64,000 bases of DNA from Opeltia flavorubescens (lineage: Eukaryota > Ascomycota > Lecanoromycetes > Teloschistales > Teloschistaceae): NCBI GenBank assembly GCA_000442125.1, contig KE546980.1, forward strand, positions 1,240,001 to 1,304,000, written 5' to 3'. Shown here piece after piece: positions 14,901-25,477 of this stretch; position 1 is the first letter of the stretch, and each line of letters opens with the position of its first letter. Below the pieces are notes generated by a model. That model had not been told where the DNA came from, searched no databases, and saw nothing but the letters and a program-made list of their open reading frames with translations. The position numbers and the translations under genes are program-made.

Positions 14901-15120
14901 ATAATTTACGTAAAAAGAGTAATTTTTTTTTAAAAAAAATATAGTTTTAGTAAAAAAAATATAAAATATATAAAAAATAAAAATATATAATAGATTTAAA
15001 ATAATTAAATATTTTATTATTATAATAATTACTATAATATTTTATTATAAAAATTAGACTAGAGTTTTAGATTAAACCCGACCTAATCTATTAAAATCCT
15101 AATCTATATAGATTTTAGAA

Positions 15121-15205
15121 ATTCGTTGAAAATCCAACTCGAATTCAATCTATACCGGGTTGGATATAGGTTGGGTATAGATTTCCCCAATCTATTCCAA
15201 CGAAT
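15121..15205. repeat. Non-RIPed 85 bp patch with inverted ends
   Basis: ATTCGTTG at 15,121-15,128 is inverted as CAACGAAT at 15,198-15,205. The enclosed sequence keeps CA and TG dinucleotides and is much richer in G+C than its flanks. It forms the right end of the 8.9 kb element. It could instead be a separate tiny insertion sitting at that end. Confidence 0.5.
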
Positions 15206-18200
15206 AGATCTAATATTTAATCTTATCTATAAAAGCTTTTATCTTATTTATATCGAAAAAAAACGGTAAATTATATTTATATATAGATTACTATAATTTA
15301 AATACGGTAATAATTAAAAATCGATATCCGCTTTTTTTAATTACTAAAACTTTAGATTGTTTATATAATATAAAAAGATTTATAAAAATAAATATATATA
15401 ATATCTATTACTAGATTAGAATTAAATAAAAAAATAAATAAAAAATAATATTTTATACTAGATATAGGTATTTTAAATACTTTATTATATTTTTTAATTT
15501 AATAAATACTTTTATAATTTTTTAAATTTATATTAATAAAATATTAATAGAAATAATTAATATTTATTATATAATATATTTAAATAATATTCTAATATAT
15601 TTAAATTTTAAAAAGGAATATTAAAAGTATATTTATATAATTTTATACCGATTCCGCGAATATTAATTATTTTTAAATCTAAAAAAATATATATTTAATA
15701 TAGAATAACTAGAATTTTTAAAATATATTATATTATTTAAAAGAGTGGAAATAGATTTTAAAAGAATAAATATAGTTTAAAATTAGCCTATTCTAAAATT
15801 ATATAAAAATATTTAAATATTTTTAAATTTAATAAATTTTTATCGGCGATTTATTAAATATTATTTAATAATTATAGCGTTTATAACTAATTTATTAATT
15901 AATATAAAAAATAATAAAAAACTAGAGCTATTAAAATAAAATAATACCGTTTAAAAAACTTTTAAAAAACAAAAAAAAGCTTTTACTATAGTACTATTAC
16001 TAAAATATTTCGATTTAATATATAAAATTCGAATTAAAATAGATATTTTAAATTTTAGTATTTCTAGTATTTTAATTTAACTAGATAATAATAGTATCTA
16101 TTATCTAGTAGTTTTCTAGTTAAAAAAAATAATAATAAGTAAATAAAATTATAAAACCTATAATTAAAAGTTATTTATTATTATTAAAGTTTTTAAATAA
16201 TAATAATGCTATTTTAAAAAAATTTATATATATTAAATAATTTAATAGTAAATAACAGCGTTAAATTATAAAATTAATAGCTATAAATTTCGAAATTTTT
16301 TATTAAACTAAAAAATCGAATCTAATAAATTTTTTATTAAAAAGGCTAGATTATTAAAAAATTAATTTTAAAATTTTAATAATAATATTTTTATTATAAT
16401 AAAAGCTATTTTTTATCGATAATATATTATCTATACCAGCGGCGGTAAAAAAAATAAAAGTAGTATATTTATATAAAAAATATAAAAAAAGATTTAAAAA
16501 ATTTTTATTAAAAATTAATACTTTTAAAAAATTTAATAGTAATTTACCAGTCTAAAAATTTTATAATATATTAGCGCTTATAACGCCCTATAAAAGCCCC
16601 GTTAAAGATTTTTTAAAAAGAAACCTACTTTTTAATAAAAAAAGCACGATAAATTCTATTATTAGAATAGCTAGTTATAAATAGTATATTTTATACTAAA
16701 TAGTAAAAGATATTATTTTTAATAAAACGGCTTATAATAATAATTTAATAAATATAGAAAAAATAATTTTATAATTTTAATAAAATAATAATTTTATTAT
16801 TATTAAAAAATTTAATATTAAAAACGTTTATAAAAAAAATTTTAAATATATAAAAACCGGATTATAAAGTTTAAAAATAAAAAATAAGTTATTATTTTAT
16901 AAATTTTTATATATTTTAAAAAATTCTATTATTTATATAAAATTTATAATAAAATATTATAATAACTTTTTAACTAGATATTTTAAAATAAAATAAATAA
17001 TAAAATTATTTTACCGTTAATATTAATAGTTTAATCTAAATAAAAAGGTTAAAAAATATATATAAATATATAATATTTATTAACGTATAAAAATATATTA
17101 GTATAAGCTATATAGTAAACTATAATCTTTTTCTATTTTTAACGATTTATATTAAAAAATTACTTTAGATTTTATAATAGAATTATTATCGTTAAAGTAC
17201 TATATAAATATAATTAATATTATATTAATTATAATAGACTAATATTTAAAGATAGCTATATATATTCTTTATATAAAAATTATTAATATAATAGAATTTA
17301 TAGATCTATTCTTTAAAATAATAATTTATAAAGAGATTATATTAAAAAATATTATTAGTAATAAAAATTTATTATTTATAAATAAATTTTAATTTAAAAT
17401 CTATTACTATTTAAAAATAAAAAAAAAATTAAATACTATTTTTTATTTATAAATAAATAATTAAATAAAGCGCTAGAATTAATTATTAGAATATTATCTT
17501 TAAATTTATTTAAATAAAAAGTAATTTAATTAAATAAAAATACTTTTTATTATAAAATTTATATATAATAATAATATTTATTCTATTATAAATAAAATAC
17601 TATTTTTTTTATAGATTAAAATATACTCGGATCTAGAATTTAATATTACAGATAATATTTTAAAAAAAAAAGCTCGTAAAACTAGTATATTAATAGTAAA
17701 AAAATATATAAAAAAATTAATAAAATTATATAAAAAGCTAAACTAAAAATAGTAAAAAGTATAAAAAAAATAAGCGAAATACTATAATTATTCCTATATA
17801 AATATAAAATTTAATTTAAACGATATAATATTCCTATTATTAAAAAATTTAAAATTAAAAAAATTATTTAAAAAACTTATTTATTATTATATTAAATTAT
17901 ATTATATTAAAAAATATATTAATTTTTAAATATATAAACTACTATTATTATTTAATTCGCGTATTTATAATATTTTCTATATTTTTTTACTAAAAAAGTA
18001 TTAGTAGAAAAAAAAATAAAAAGTTCTTTAATATCTATTTCTAAAGTTTATAAATAATAAATTAAAATAAAAAATAGAAGTAATTCTAAATAAATATATT
18101 AAAAAATTTAAAAATAAAACGGGATTAAATTTAACTAGTTAAATAAATTAATTAAAAAAGTATAATTTATAATAACCGAAATTAAATCTAGTAAATATCG

Positions 18201-18575
18201 AAAATCTAATAAAAAAATTTAACTAAAGCTATAAAAAACCGCTAAAGAAATATAGGAAAAAAAGCTAAATATTTTAATTATACTAGCCGCTATTTTTTTT
18301 TAAACTTTTAACGAACTTTTTATAAATTTAAATAATATTATATTTAAATAAAAAATAAATATAAAAAGAAATAATATAAATAATAAAATTTATATTAAAT
18401 CTTTAAAAGCTAATTAATTTATTTAAAAAAAATTTATTAAATATAAATTAAAAATAAATTTAAAATAATAAATAGAATTTATTAAATTAAAATTTAAGTT
18501 TATTTAATAAAATAAATCTTTATTAATAGCTATATTCTATTTAATTTTTTTATATTATATTTCCGTATATTATTC

Positions 18576-18675
18576 TATAATTTACTATATTCTTTTATTT
18601 TATAATTTACTATATTTTTTTATTTTATAACTCGTTATATTCTTTTATCCTATAATTTACCGCGTTTTTTTATAA
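18576..18675. repeat. 25 bp tandem repeat, four copies
   Basis: Four consecutive 25 bp units start at 18,576, 18,601, 18,626 and 18,651. Each begins TATAATTTACTATATT or a C/T variant of it and ends in a T-rich run. Units 3 and 4 keep CG where units 1 and 2 have TA, consistent with RIP acting after amplification. Confidence 0.7.
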
Positions 18676-19256
18676 TAATAAACTTTTAATCAACTTTTTT
18701 ATATTAATTTTATTAGTTAATAAAATTTTATTAACGATTTTATCAATAATTATATAATAATAAAAAGTAGTATTACTTTTTAAAATCTTTAGTATTTTAG
18801 AAATTTTAGGTATTTTTAAAGTATTTAGAATTTAAAAATTTTAAAACCTCTTTTATAATATTAAATAAATTTATTCTATTAATAAAATAAATAATTTAAA
18901 GGATAAAAATTTTATATCGAAAGTTTCTTTTTCTTTTATTATATATATCCTTCTTTATATTCCTTTTATTAGTATTTTTATTAGTAGTTTACTACTAATT
19001 TAATATAAAAAAAAATTAGAAATTATAAAAATATTATTAATATTAAAAATTTAAAAGAACTAATAATTAAAATAATATTATTTAATTAAAAAAATATCGT
19101 TTAATTCGTTTTTTCCTCTTTAAAAATATTATTTAATTTATTCCTTTTTTTTTAAAATATTATAGCCGAAATTTTTAAAATATTATAATTAAAGCCGTTT
19201 TTTATTACTATATTAATTTTTATATATTTTAAACTAATTTTAAAATATTAAAATAG

Positions 19257-19305
19257 AATATAAATCTATAATTTATAATATCGAAATAAATTATAGATTT
19301 ATATT
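19257..19305. repeat. Perfect 20 bp inverted repeat (hairpin)
   Basis: The arms AATATAAATCTATAATTTAT (19,257-19,276) and its exact reverse complement (19,286-19,305) are separated by 9 bases containing the only CG. Each arm contains a C or G retained symmetrically, so this is not merely a product of A/T composition. Confidence 0.7.
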
Positions 19306-21553
19306 TATCTCTTTTTAAATTATATTTTTAGATTAGCCGTTTTTTATTATATTTTTTCCGCTCGCCGGTATAATTATTACTTCTATTTTTTTATTTAATT
19401 TAAAGTCGCTTTTAATTCTAATAGATTATTTAATTAGATAAATAGTAAAAAATAGTTTATAATAATTAGTATTTTAATATTTAATTCTAAAGATTTTAAT
19501 AAAATTAAATTTTATAACTGTAAAAAAAAATTAATAGAAAATAGTAAAATTTAATATAATAAATATAAATATACTAGATTAAATAGGCTAACCGGCCTTT
19601 TTATAAAAATAAACTACTTTTAATTAATTTAATTACTATTTAAAATTTTTTTTAAATTATTATTAAAAACCGACTATTATTTTAAATTTAAATAAAGTTC
19701 TCGCCGAAACTAAATAATATAATAGGCTATTATTTTATATTATTTAACTACTAATTAATTTAGAGCGAAATTACTAAAAAAATTAACTTTTAAAAATATA
19801 TAAAATAATATTAAAAGCTTTAATATAAATTTAATAATAAATTTAATAAGAAAATTAATTAATATTAAATTCGGGTAAATTATTATTAAAAGTTATATAA
19901 AAAATAATAAAAATCGTATTAAATTTTATTAACTAAATTCCTAATTATTAAATACTATTTTTATTATAAAAGGTATTTTATCCAAAAGTAATTAATTAAA
20001 ATCTAATAGTAAAATTTTATTATACTAGTTATAAATCGATAATAAATAAATTAAAAGTAAAAAATTTAATAATAATTTATTATAATATAGTAAAAATTTA
20101 TTTTTATTATTATTAAATATTATAAATTCGGATTTTTTTTTTTTTTTTATTTCTTTTATCTACGCTATTTAAACGAATCTCTTTTTTTTATAAAAAAATA
20201 CTTATTATATAAAAGTTATTAAAGCGAGCGGGATTAAATATATAGATTTATTTATAAAATTTCTAATTTTATAAAAGTTTTTAAAGTCTATTATTAAATT
20301 ATTTAGAATTTTAAAATAAAGTTTCTTTTATTAAAAAATCAAAAAAAAAATTTTATTTTAATTTATAAATAGACTTTAACTATAAAAAAATAAATCTAAA
20401 TCTAGATAACGAAAATAATAAACTTTTATAAATATAGATAATTAACAATTTATATATAATATACTATTTTTTTATTTTAACTCGCGTATTTATTATTTAA
20501 AATTACGGATTTTTTAATAAAAATTTTTCTATTTAATAAAATTCTAACGGGTTTTATATAAAAATTTATTATTATAAACTAATAATAAATCGGTCTAGCT
20601 ATTAATTAAATTTACGCTTTAGCTATAAATTTAAAAATTCCGAGTTATTTTTACTAGCTTTTTATTTATAAAAGATATAAAATTTTATTTTTAAATAATA
20701 TCTAAATATTTTTAAATATATTTAAAATATTTATATATTATTAACCGTATAAAATAAAAAACTTAAATAAAATTAATATAAAATAATTAATATATTAGTA
20801 AATTTACTACTAAATAATTTTAAATATTTTTATAATTTTAACGGTATATATAATATAAAAACTCTATATACTCCTTTTAATATAATATATATAAAACTTT
20901 ATTATCGAGAAATATAGCCTTTAATAGCGCGCGAAAGTAATAACTATATAATAAAAGCTTTATATTAAATTAAATTTATAATTTAAATAATTATTTAAAT
21001 TTTAAATTATTATATAAAAGTTTTATCTATTAAAAAATAAATATAAAAATAGAAGAAATTTATTATTAATATTTTTAAAAATTTCGCTACTAATAGATTT
21101 ATTATTACTAAATAAACTATTAGATATTATAATACCTATAATAATTAATAAAGAAAAAAAAAAGAAAAATTTCTATAGAAATCTATATTTATCTATTAGT
21201 ATAATTACTAACCCCTTTTATATTATATTAAAGTAAAGTTTATATATTAAATAAAAAAAATTTTTTAACTTTTTTAACTATAATAATATTATAATATTTT
21301 TTTTATTTTTTTTTATTAATAAAAGTATAAATAACGCTATAAACCTTTAATAGGCTTTTAGCGGAATTTTAATAATAGAAAAATAATAAAAACTAGTAAC
21401 TATTTTTATAATTAGTAATATTATTATAAATAATTTTTTTTTTTTTTTTTATTAAATTTTAGATAGTTTTTAATAAATATTTATTTAAATATTTTAAATA
21501 GTTTAAACTATTTCTAAACCTCGATACTAAAGTTAATATTCTAAAAAAAAAAG

Positions 21554-21856
21554 TAATTATTATTATTAAACTATAAAAGTAGTTAGTATTTTAATCCTAA
21601 ATAGAGATTATATAATAAAAATATTAGATTAAATTATTAATATAACGAGTTTTTTAAAAAAATTAAATAGAGTTATTTAAATAACTACTATTTAATATAA
21701 AATAAATATATTTTTAAATATATAACGATCCCTTTTATTTTCTACTAAAAAATAAAAATTAGTTCTTTAATATATCTAAAAATATACGCTATAGGCAGTT
21801 TTTTTATAATAGTTTATACTTCTAAATTAGTTTAATTATACCTAGTATATTACAAT
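21554..21856 (+). repeat. Right direct repeat, probable 3' LTR of the Ty3/gypsy fossil
   Basis: This is the partner of 3,540-3,838 in the same orientation, about 18 kb away. It is slightly less RIP-eroded than the left copy, keeping for example an isolated CA and several CC doublets. It is preceded by a polypurine-tract-like run. Its end is near 21,854-21,856. Confidence 0.66.
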
Positions 21857-22426
21857 TTTAATACTAGTAATATAGCCGTTATTTATATATAGAATTAATA
21901 ATCTAATAGTTATAATATAAAACATCTATTAGTATTTTTTTAAAGTATTAATTATTAAATTTTAATTTATAATTTTAATAATAAAATAATTTTTTTAAAG
22001 TCCTATATTTAAATTATAGCTAATTTATATTTTTTTTTAATTTTTAAAACTATACTAAATCTAATATATATTAAAAATATATTTATAACTAGTATAAAAA
22101 TTTTATATTATTATAAAAAATAATTTTTTATAAAATCGATTATAAAATTTATAAAATATTTAATATAAATTTCTAATTGATTTAAATAAACGAAATAGTT
22201 TTTAATTAATTAAATTTTAAACTAGTATTATTATTAGAATTTATAATCTATAAAATATTATTAAAATTTAATTTATATATTTTTAAAGCTTTAATTCCTA
22301 TATATATAAATAATTTATTTTTAAAATATATAAACTAATTATAAATATATATTTCGCTAAACTTTAAATAATTAATAGAGCTCTACTAATTATAGTAGTA
22401 CTTCGCAGGTAAAAACGTTTTATATA
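21857..22426. other. RIPed flank between the Ty3 fossil and the GC-rich element
   Basis: The stretch is AT-rich with CA and TG depleted up to about 22.39 kb, and no element could be assigned. CA and TG begin to reappear at about 22,400, just before the inverted repeat at 22,427. Confidence 0.5.
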
Positions 22427-23073
22427 CGTCGGTAAAACGGGAAACTGGCCTTTTGGCCCCGGGCAAATAACTAGTCGATTTTTTAGCCCCGGCGGCCCCG
22501 GGCTAGATATTAGCGCTAAAATATATAATAGACTAGCCCGGGGCTAGCCCTAATTTAATTTATTATTAGTAAAGAAATATTATAAAAGAAAATTAATAAA
22601 AAATCGTTTTTAATTTTTTTAAAATTTTAGCGTTATAAACTAGCGCTAAATCTATTATATCCGAATTTTTAAAAGTTTTTTTACCCCGCTTTTACCTCGT
22701 TAAAGTTCTAGCGCTATAAATATCCACGCTAATTAAATATAAATATTTTTTTCAAGCGATTTAGCTAAATTTTATACGTGTATTAATTTCCCCGATTATT
22801 ATAAGCGTTAATATAAGCTATATATTAATATAACTAGTTCCTATTATTAAAAACCTTTTTAATTTTTAAAATTTTTCTACTAATAAGCGCTAGCCGCTGT
22901 AGAGGACGCCCGGGGCGCCTATAACGTTCTTAGGTTGGCCCCGGCGGCCCCGGGCGGGCCCCGGGCGGCAGCGCGTTNGCCCCGGGTNTNATAGGGCCTG
23001 GTTTGTGGACCCCTGGCCCCTAGGATTTTGGCTGGCCCGGGGCGCCCAGAAATCGTTTCCCGTTTTGCCGACG
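22427..23073. mobile_element. GC-rich 647 bp TIR element with TA flanks at the isochore edge
   Basis: The ends CGTCGGTAAAACGGGAAAC (22,427-22,445) and GTTTCCCGTTTTGCCGACG (23,055-23,073) are inverted repeats with one mismatch in 19 bp. TA lies directly outside both ends, the target duplication expected of Tc1/mariner-type elements. The left and right parts are rich in GGCCCCGG runs; the middle (about 22.56-22.88 kb) is AT-rich with AGCGCT motifs. No ORF is present, so it is a non-autonomous (MITE-like) element. Three ambiguous bases (22,978, 22,988, 22,990) lie in the GC-rich right arm, which suggests an unresolved or collapsed repeat. Confidence 0.72.
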
Positions 23074-24246
23074 TATGGGTTATATAGAGTACCTGTAGCC
23101 GAGCGTATGGAGAATTTCCTGAAATAAATCTTAATTGTTATCCAAACTTCATTATTTTCTTATCTGTCCCCCTGCTATAGCAATTCATAGTCGACAAACA
23201 GTAAAGTTCCTACATATGTTTGGTCTTATCTATAATCTCTTGGAGGTACCACTGACCACTGAAAGGAGAGAACAGCGGATGATTTTTTTAGGTAGAATCA
23301 TCAAATTGTGATTGTAGATAACCGAAATAATATACTTCGGCGATCTCTTGAACTATATAGCCATTGCCCATTTTCCTGTCTCATGGTTCCCACCTACTAC
23401 ATCCCTCGCCCCCTCTCATCAAAGACCTTTCCTCCCCTGCGGCCCAAAAACAACCTCCTCCCTCCTCCACGCCAACCACGCCACGCCCGCCCCCTGCCCC
23501 GCCACTACACTTAGCCCCGTAACCTTCCCCAGCACACTTCCCCACCCCTCCTACTCCACTCCTTTCCTCGTGCAGGCATTCCAATACTGTAGCATCCCCC
23601 ACGCGAGCGGTGCGAAATTACTAACCTGCATATTCCAGATGAGGAAATGGTAGAGTCCTTCGCCGAGGTCGTTTACTTGGGTGCTGCGGAATAGGGAAGG
23701 GGGGATGAAGATTGAGGATCGCATCAGAACAGCCTGGATATGATGTCTAGAAGTTGTCGCTTATCAAACACTACCAGATCCGATCTTGCAGATGATATCG
23801 TGCTCGCCGCTCTCTAAATGATGAATACTTCGTTTTTTTTGGCGTTATCAAGACTGTGCCAAATAGTGAACTAGCCTGCATCTAATATGGAGAAAGAGAG
23901 CTGATGGCCAGAGCGGGATATGAGACACATAATTTCAGGTCGAGCTTTATACATGATAGAAATGGTGGGAAATAAAGAAAATGGAATTATCTTACTAGAG
24001 CCGTTATTATCGATAGCACTTGACTTCTTACCAGCCGATTCATTATTATTGTCACGCGTCCTGAATTGCAGTGGAGGTTACGACATTTATGTCTTGGCAA
24101 AGGTCGTGGACAATTGATACTCATACCCCTCTGTAGAGATTAACCCCCCTCGTGTTCCGGAAGCCGAAGCTCTTAAACACTACGTTGAACCACGGGATGC
24201 CCACACCAGTAACATCATCTTCTAACAACTGTTCACCTCAGACAAG
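23074..24246. other. Intergenic region, no gene seen
   Basis: Base composition here is normal. A strongly C-rich, pyrimidine-biased stretch lies at about 23,385-23,580. The short ORFs there are proline/histidine-rich translations of that low-complexity sequence and resemble no protein. The right part is the upstream region of the Dap1-like gene. Confidence 0.6.
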
Positions 24247-24874
24247 ATGGCCGAGAGTAAGTATTTCAACCAATCATAGACTCCATAATAAGCCGATTCT
24301 CATGGCTTCATAGATATTAATTCTCCGCTTCAACCATCTCTTGTGTAAGGCTTCACCCGACCATGTTGCAGCTCCTTTACTGATATTCAATCTACCCAAA
24401 AGCCAGTCCATCGCATCACCTATCAATCTGATCCTCATCGCCCTCCTCATCGTCCTCGTCTACTACCGTCTCCGACCACAACCAAGTCCCTTCCTCGCCA
24501 AACCTCCCCCACCAATCGTCTTCCGAACCTTCACCCCTCCCCTTCTCAAACCCTACAATGGCGAGAACGGAATGCCAGTTTATCTAGCCGTCAACGGAAA
24601 GGTCTTTGATGTCACCAGCGGCCGCAATTTCTACGGTCCGGGTGGTCCATACGAGAACTTTGCTGGAAGGGACGCGAGTAGAGGGCTGGCGTGCGGGAGT
24701 TTCGATGAAGACATGTTGACGAAAGATTTGGAGGGGCCGCTGGATGATCTGAAGGGGCTGGGAGATGAGGAGATGGAAGCGATGAAAGGGTGGGAGGAGA
24801 GGTTTGATGAGAAATACATCGTGGTTGGCAGATTGGTTGCTGTGGGGCATCCGGAGGCGGGGAAAGATGATTGA
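24247..24874 (+). CDS. Dap1/PGRMC-type cytochrome b5-like haem-binding protein
   Basis: The model has three exons (24,247-24,256; 24,314-24,344; 24,403-24,874) and encodes 170 aa. The first exon is only 10 nt, and both introns have good GTAAG donors. The protein has an N-terminal membrane segment (INLILIALLIVLVYY) and then a cytochrome b5-like domain with the family motifs VFDVTSGRNFYGPGGPYENF and AGRDASRGLACGSFDEDM. Known: Dap1/PGRMC1 bind haem through the conserved tyrosines of the YGPGGPY region and support cytochrome P450 enzymes such as Erg11/Cyp51 in sterol synthesis, at the ER membrane. Length and order match filamentous-fungal Dap1 proteins. The exact 3' splice sites are inferred; an acceptor 4 bp downstream at the second intron is possible. 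Confidence 0.85.
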
Positions 24875-25477
24875 GATCTAGACTTGAAATATGCTTCGGG
24901 AGGCGGGCTGCTAGCGGAAGACGTGATATTGATAATACAGGAGGCAGGCCTGGGACACTTAAAATCACGAATGATTGATGAATGGAAGTCTTGTTTTGCT
25001 ATGAATACTACTCTGCAGAGACCCGCCTGAGTTCTGTGGAAGGCGGACGCCTGCGTCCGATCCCAGCCAAATTCGTCTTAAAGATACTCTGTCGTACGTC
25101 CAATGGAATAGCAAATGGTAGATGATCAGTGAAAATATGAACCTATCGAATATGAAGAGATCAACGTAAATAAGACGATGTTTAGATGAGGAACTAGGTT
25201 TAGTGAATTTTATGCTTCCATCCCCTTTTTATGAAGCATGAATAAGGCGGAATCGGTGATCGGTTATGATTGGCTGGTGATCTAAGCCCCAATGCAACAC
25301 CTTCATTTCTGACGACAGCTTTTCCGAGTATACAATTCACCTCGCAAAGTCCGGAACACTGTCTTTTCTGCGTGCGAATTACAGATTACTAGAAGATGAG
25401 AGGCTCAAGGCCGAACAAAGAACCACGAGCCAGGCGATAGTACCAGGCGTCGGGACCTGGTCCCCTTTCTGCCGCCC
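24875..25477. other. Intergenic region, no gene seen
   Basis: This holds the 3' flank of the Dap1-like gene and the upstream region of the M28 peptidase gene. One upstream ATG (25,395) opens a 14-codon frame that stops at 25,439, before the main start, and could be a small uORF. No other structure was noticed. Confidence 0.5.

Larger units (their letters stand above)
6299..15219. mobile_element. Nested 8.9 kb TIR element, unclassified fossil DNA transposon
   Basis: Ty3/gypsy RT similarity stops at about 6.29 kb and resumes at about 15.22 kb on the same strand, so this block was inserted into the RT region. Its ends are related inverted sequences: TCGAAATAAGTTGAATTGAG at 6,297 and, on the other strand, TCGTTGGAATAGATTGG ending at 15,203. 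Looser inverted similarity extends about 150-200 bp inward. TCCTTATC at 6,291 and ATCTTATC at 15,220 flank it and may be an 8 bp target duplication with two differences, a length seen in hAT and some KDZ elements. Interior frames at about 8.9-10.3 and 13.4-14.6 kb look formerly coding on the plus strand, but no transposase was recognised. It is broken throughout by RIP. Confidence 0.5.
18300..21553. other. RIPed DNA between the chromodomain-like tail and the 3' LTR
   Basis: No family could be read here. It holds a 25 bp tandem array (18,576-18,675) and a perfect 20 bp inverted repeat (19,257-19,305). A purine run of ten A and one G at 21,543-21,553 sits directly before the right LTR, where a polypurine tract is expected. 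At over 3 kb it is long for a Ty3 3' untranslated region, so another nested insertion is likely. Confidence 0.4.
3540..21856 (+). mobile_element. Fossil Ty3/gypsy LTR retrotransposon (chromovirus-like), with nested insertions
   Basis: Direct repeats of about 300 bp at about 3,540-3,838 and 21,554-21,856 look like its LTRs. Between them, on the plus strand, come a gag-like region (about 4.3-5.2 kb) ending in a CCHC-knuckle-like patch (about 5.15-5.20 kb), the start of a reverse transcriptase region (to about 6.29 kb), the RT core (about 15.24-15.9 kb), an RNase H-like part (about 16.0-16.2 kb), an integrase core (about 17.1-17.5 kb) and a chromodomain-like tail (about 18.05-18.25 kb). This Pol order is that of Ty3/gypsy chromoviruses. 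The element is thoroughly broken by RIP, with far too many breaks to count. Without the nested inserts it is about 9.1 kb; the 3.3 kb between the tail and the 3' LTR is unexplained. It is old enough for its copies to have been fully RIPed. Confidence 0.7.
1..22426. repeat. RIP-mutated AT-rich repeat block (about 22 kb)
   Basis: Seen: the sequence is overwhelmingly A and T and contains almost no CA or TG dinucleotides, while CG, GC, GG and CC survive. No protein-coding ORF of 60 codons exists on either strand. Known: repeat-induced point mutation in Pezizomycotina converts CpA to TpA in duplicated DNA and leaves exactly this pattern; loss by CpG methylation would instead remove CG. The change to normal composition is abrupt at about 22.4-23.1 kb. 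Short stretches that keep CA and TG stand out at about 5.26-5.50, 6.30-6.43, 15.12-15.21 and 22.39-23.08 kb. The block could be pericentromeric, subtelomeric or an interstitial repeat island; the window does not decide which. Confidence 0.93.

Noticed and set aside
1-22426. Nuclear copy of mitochondrial DNA
   Set aside because: The AT richness alone could suggest it, but CpG and GC doublets are retained, CA and TG are selectively lost, and transposon coding order is visible.
1-22426. Regional centromere or telomere-proximal block
   Set aside because: AT-rich RIPed DNA fits both, but no telomere repeat is present and composition alone cannot show a centromere.
23308-23653. Overlapping Pro/His-rich ORFs
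   Set aside because: They translate a C-rich pyrimidine tract with no conserved pattern or splice partner.
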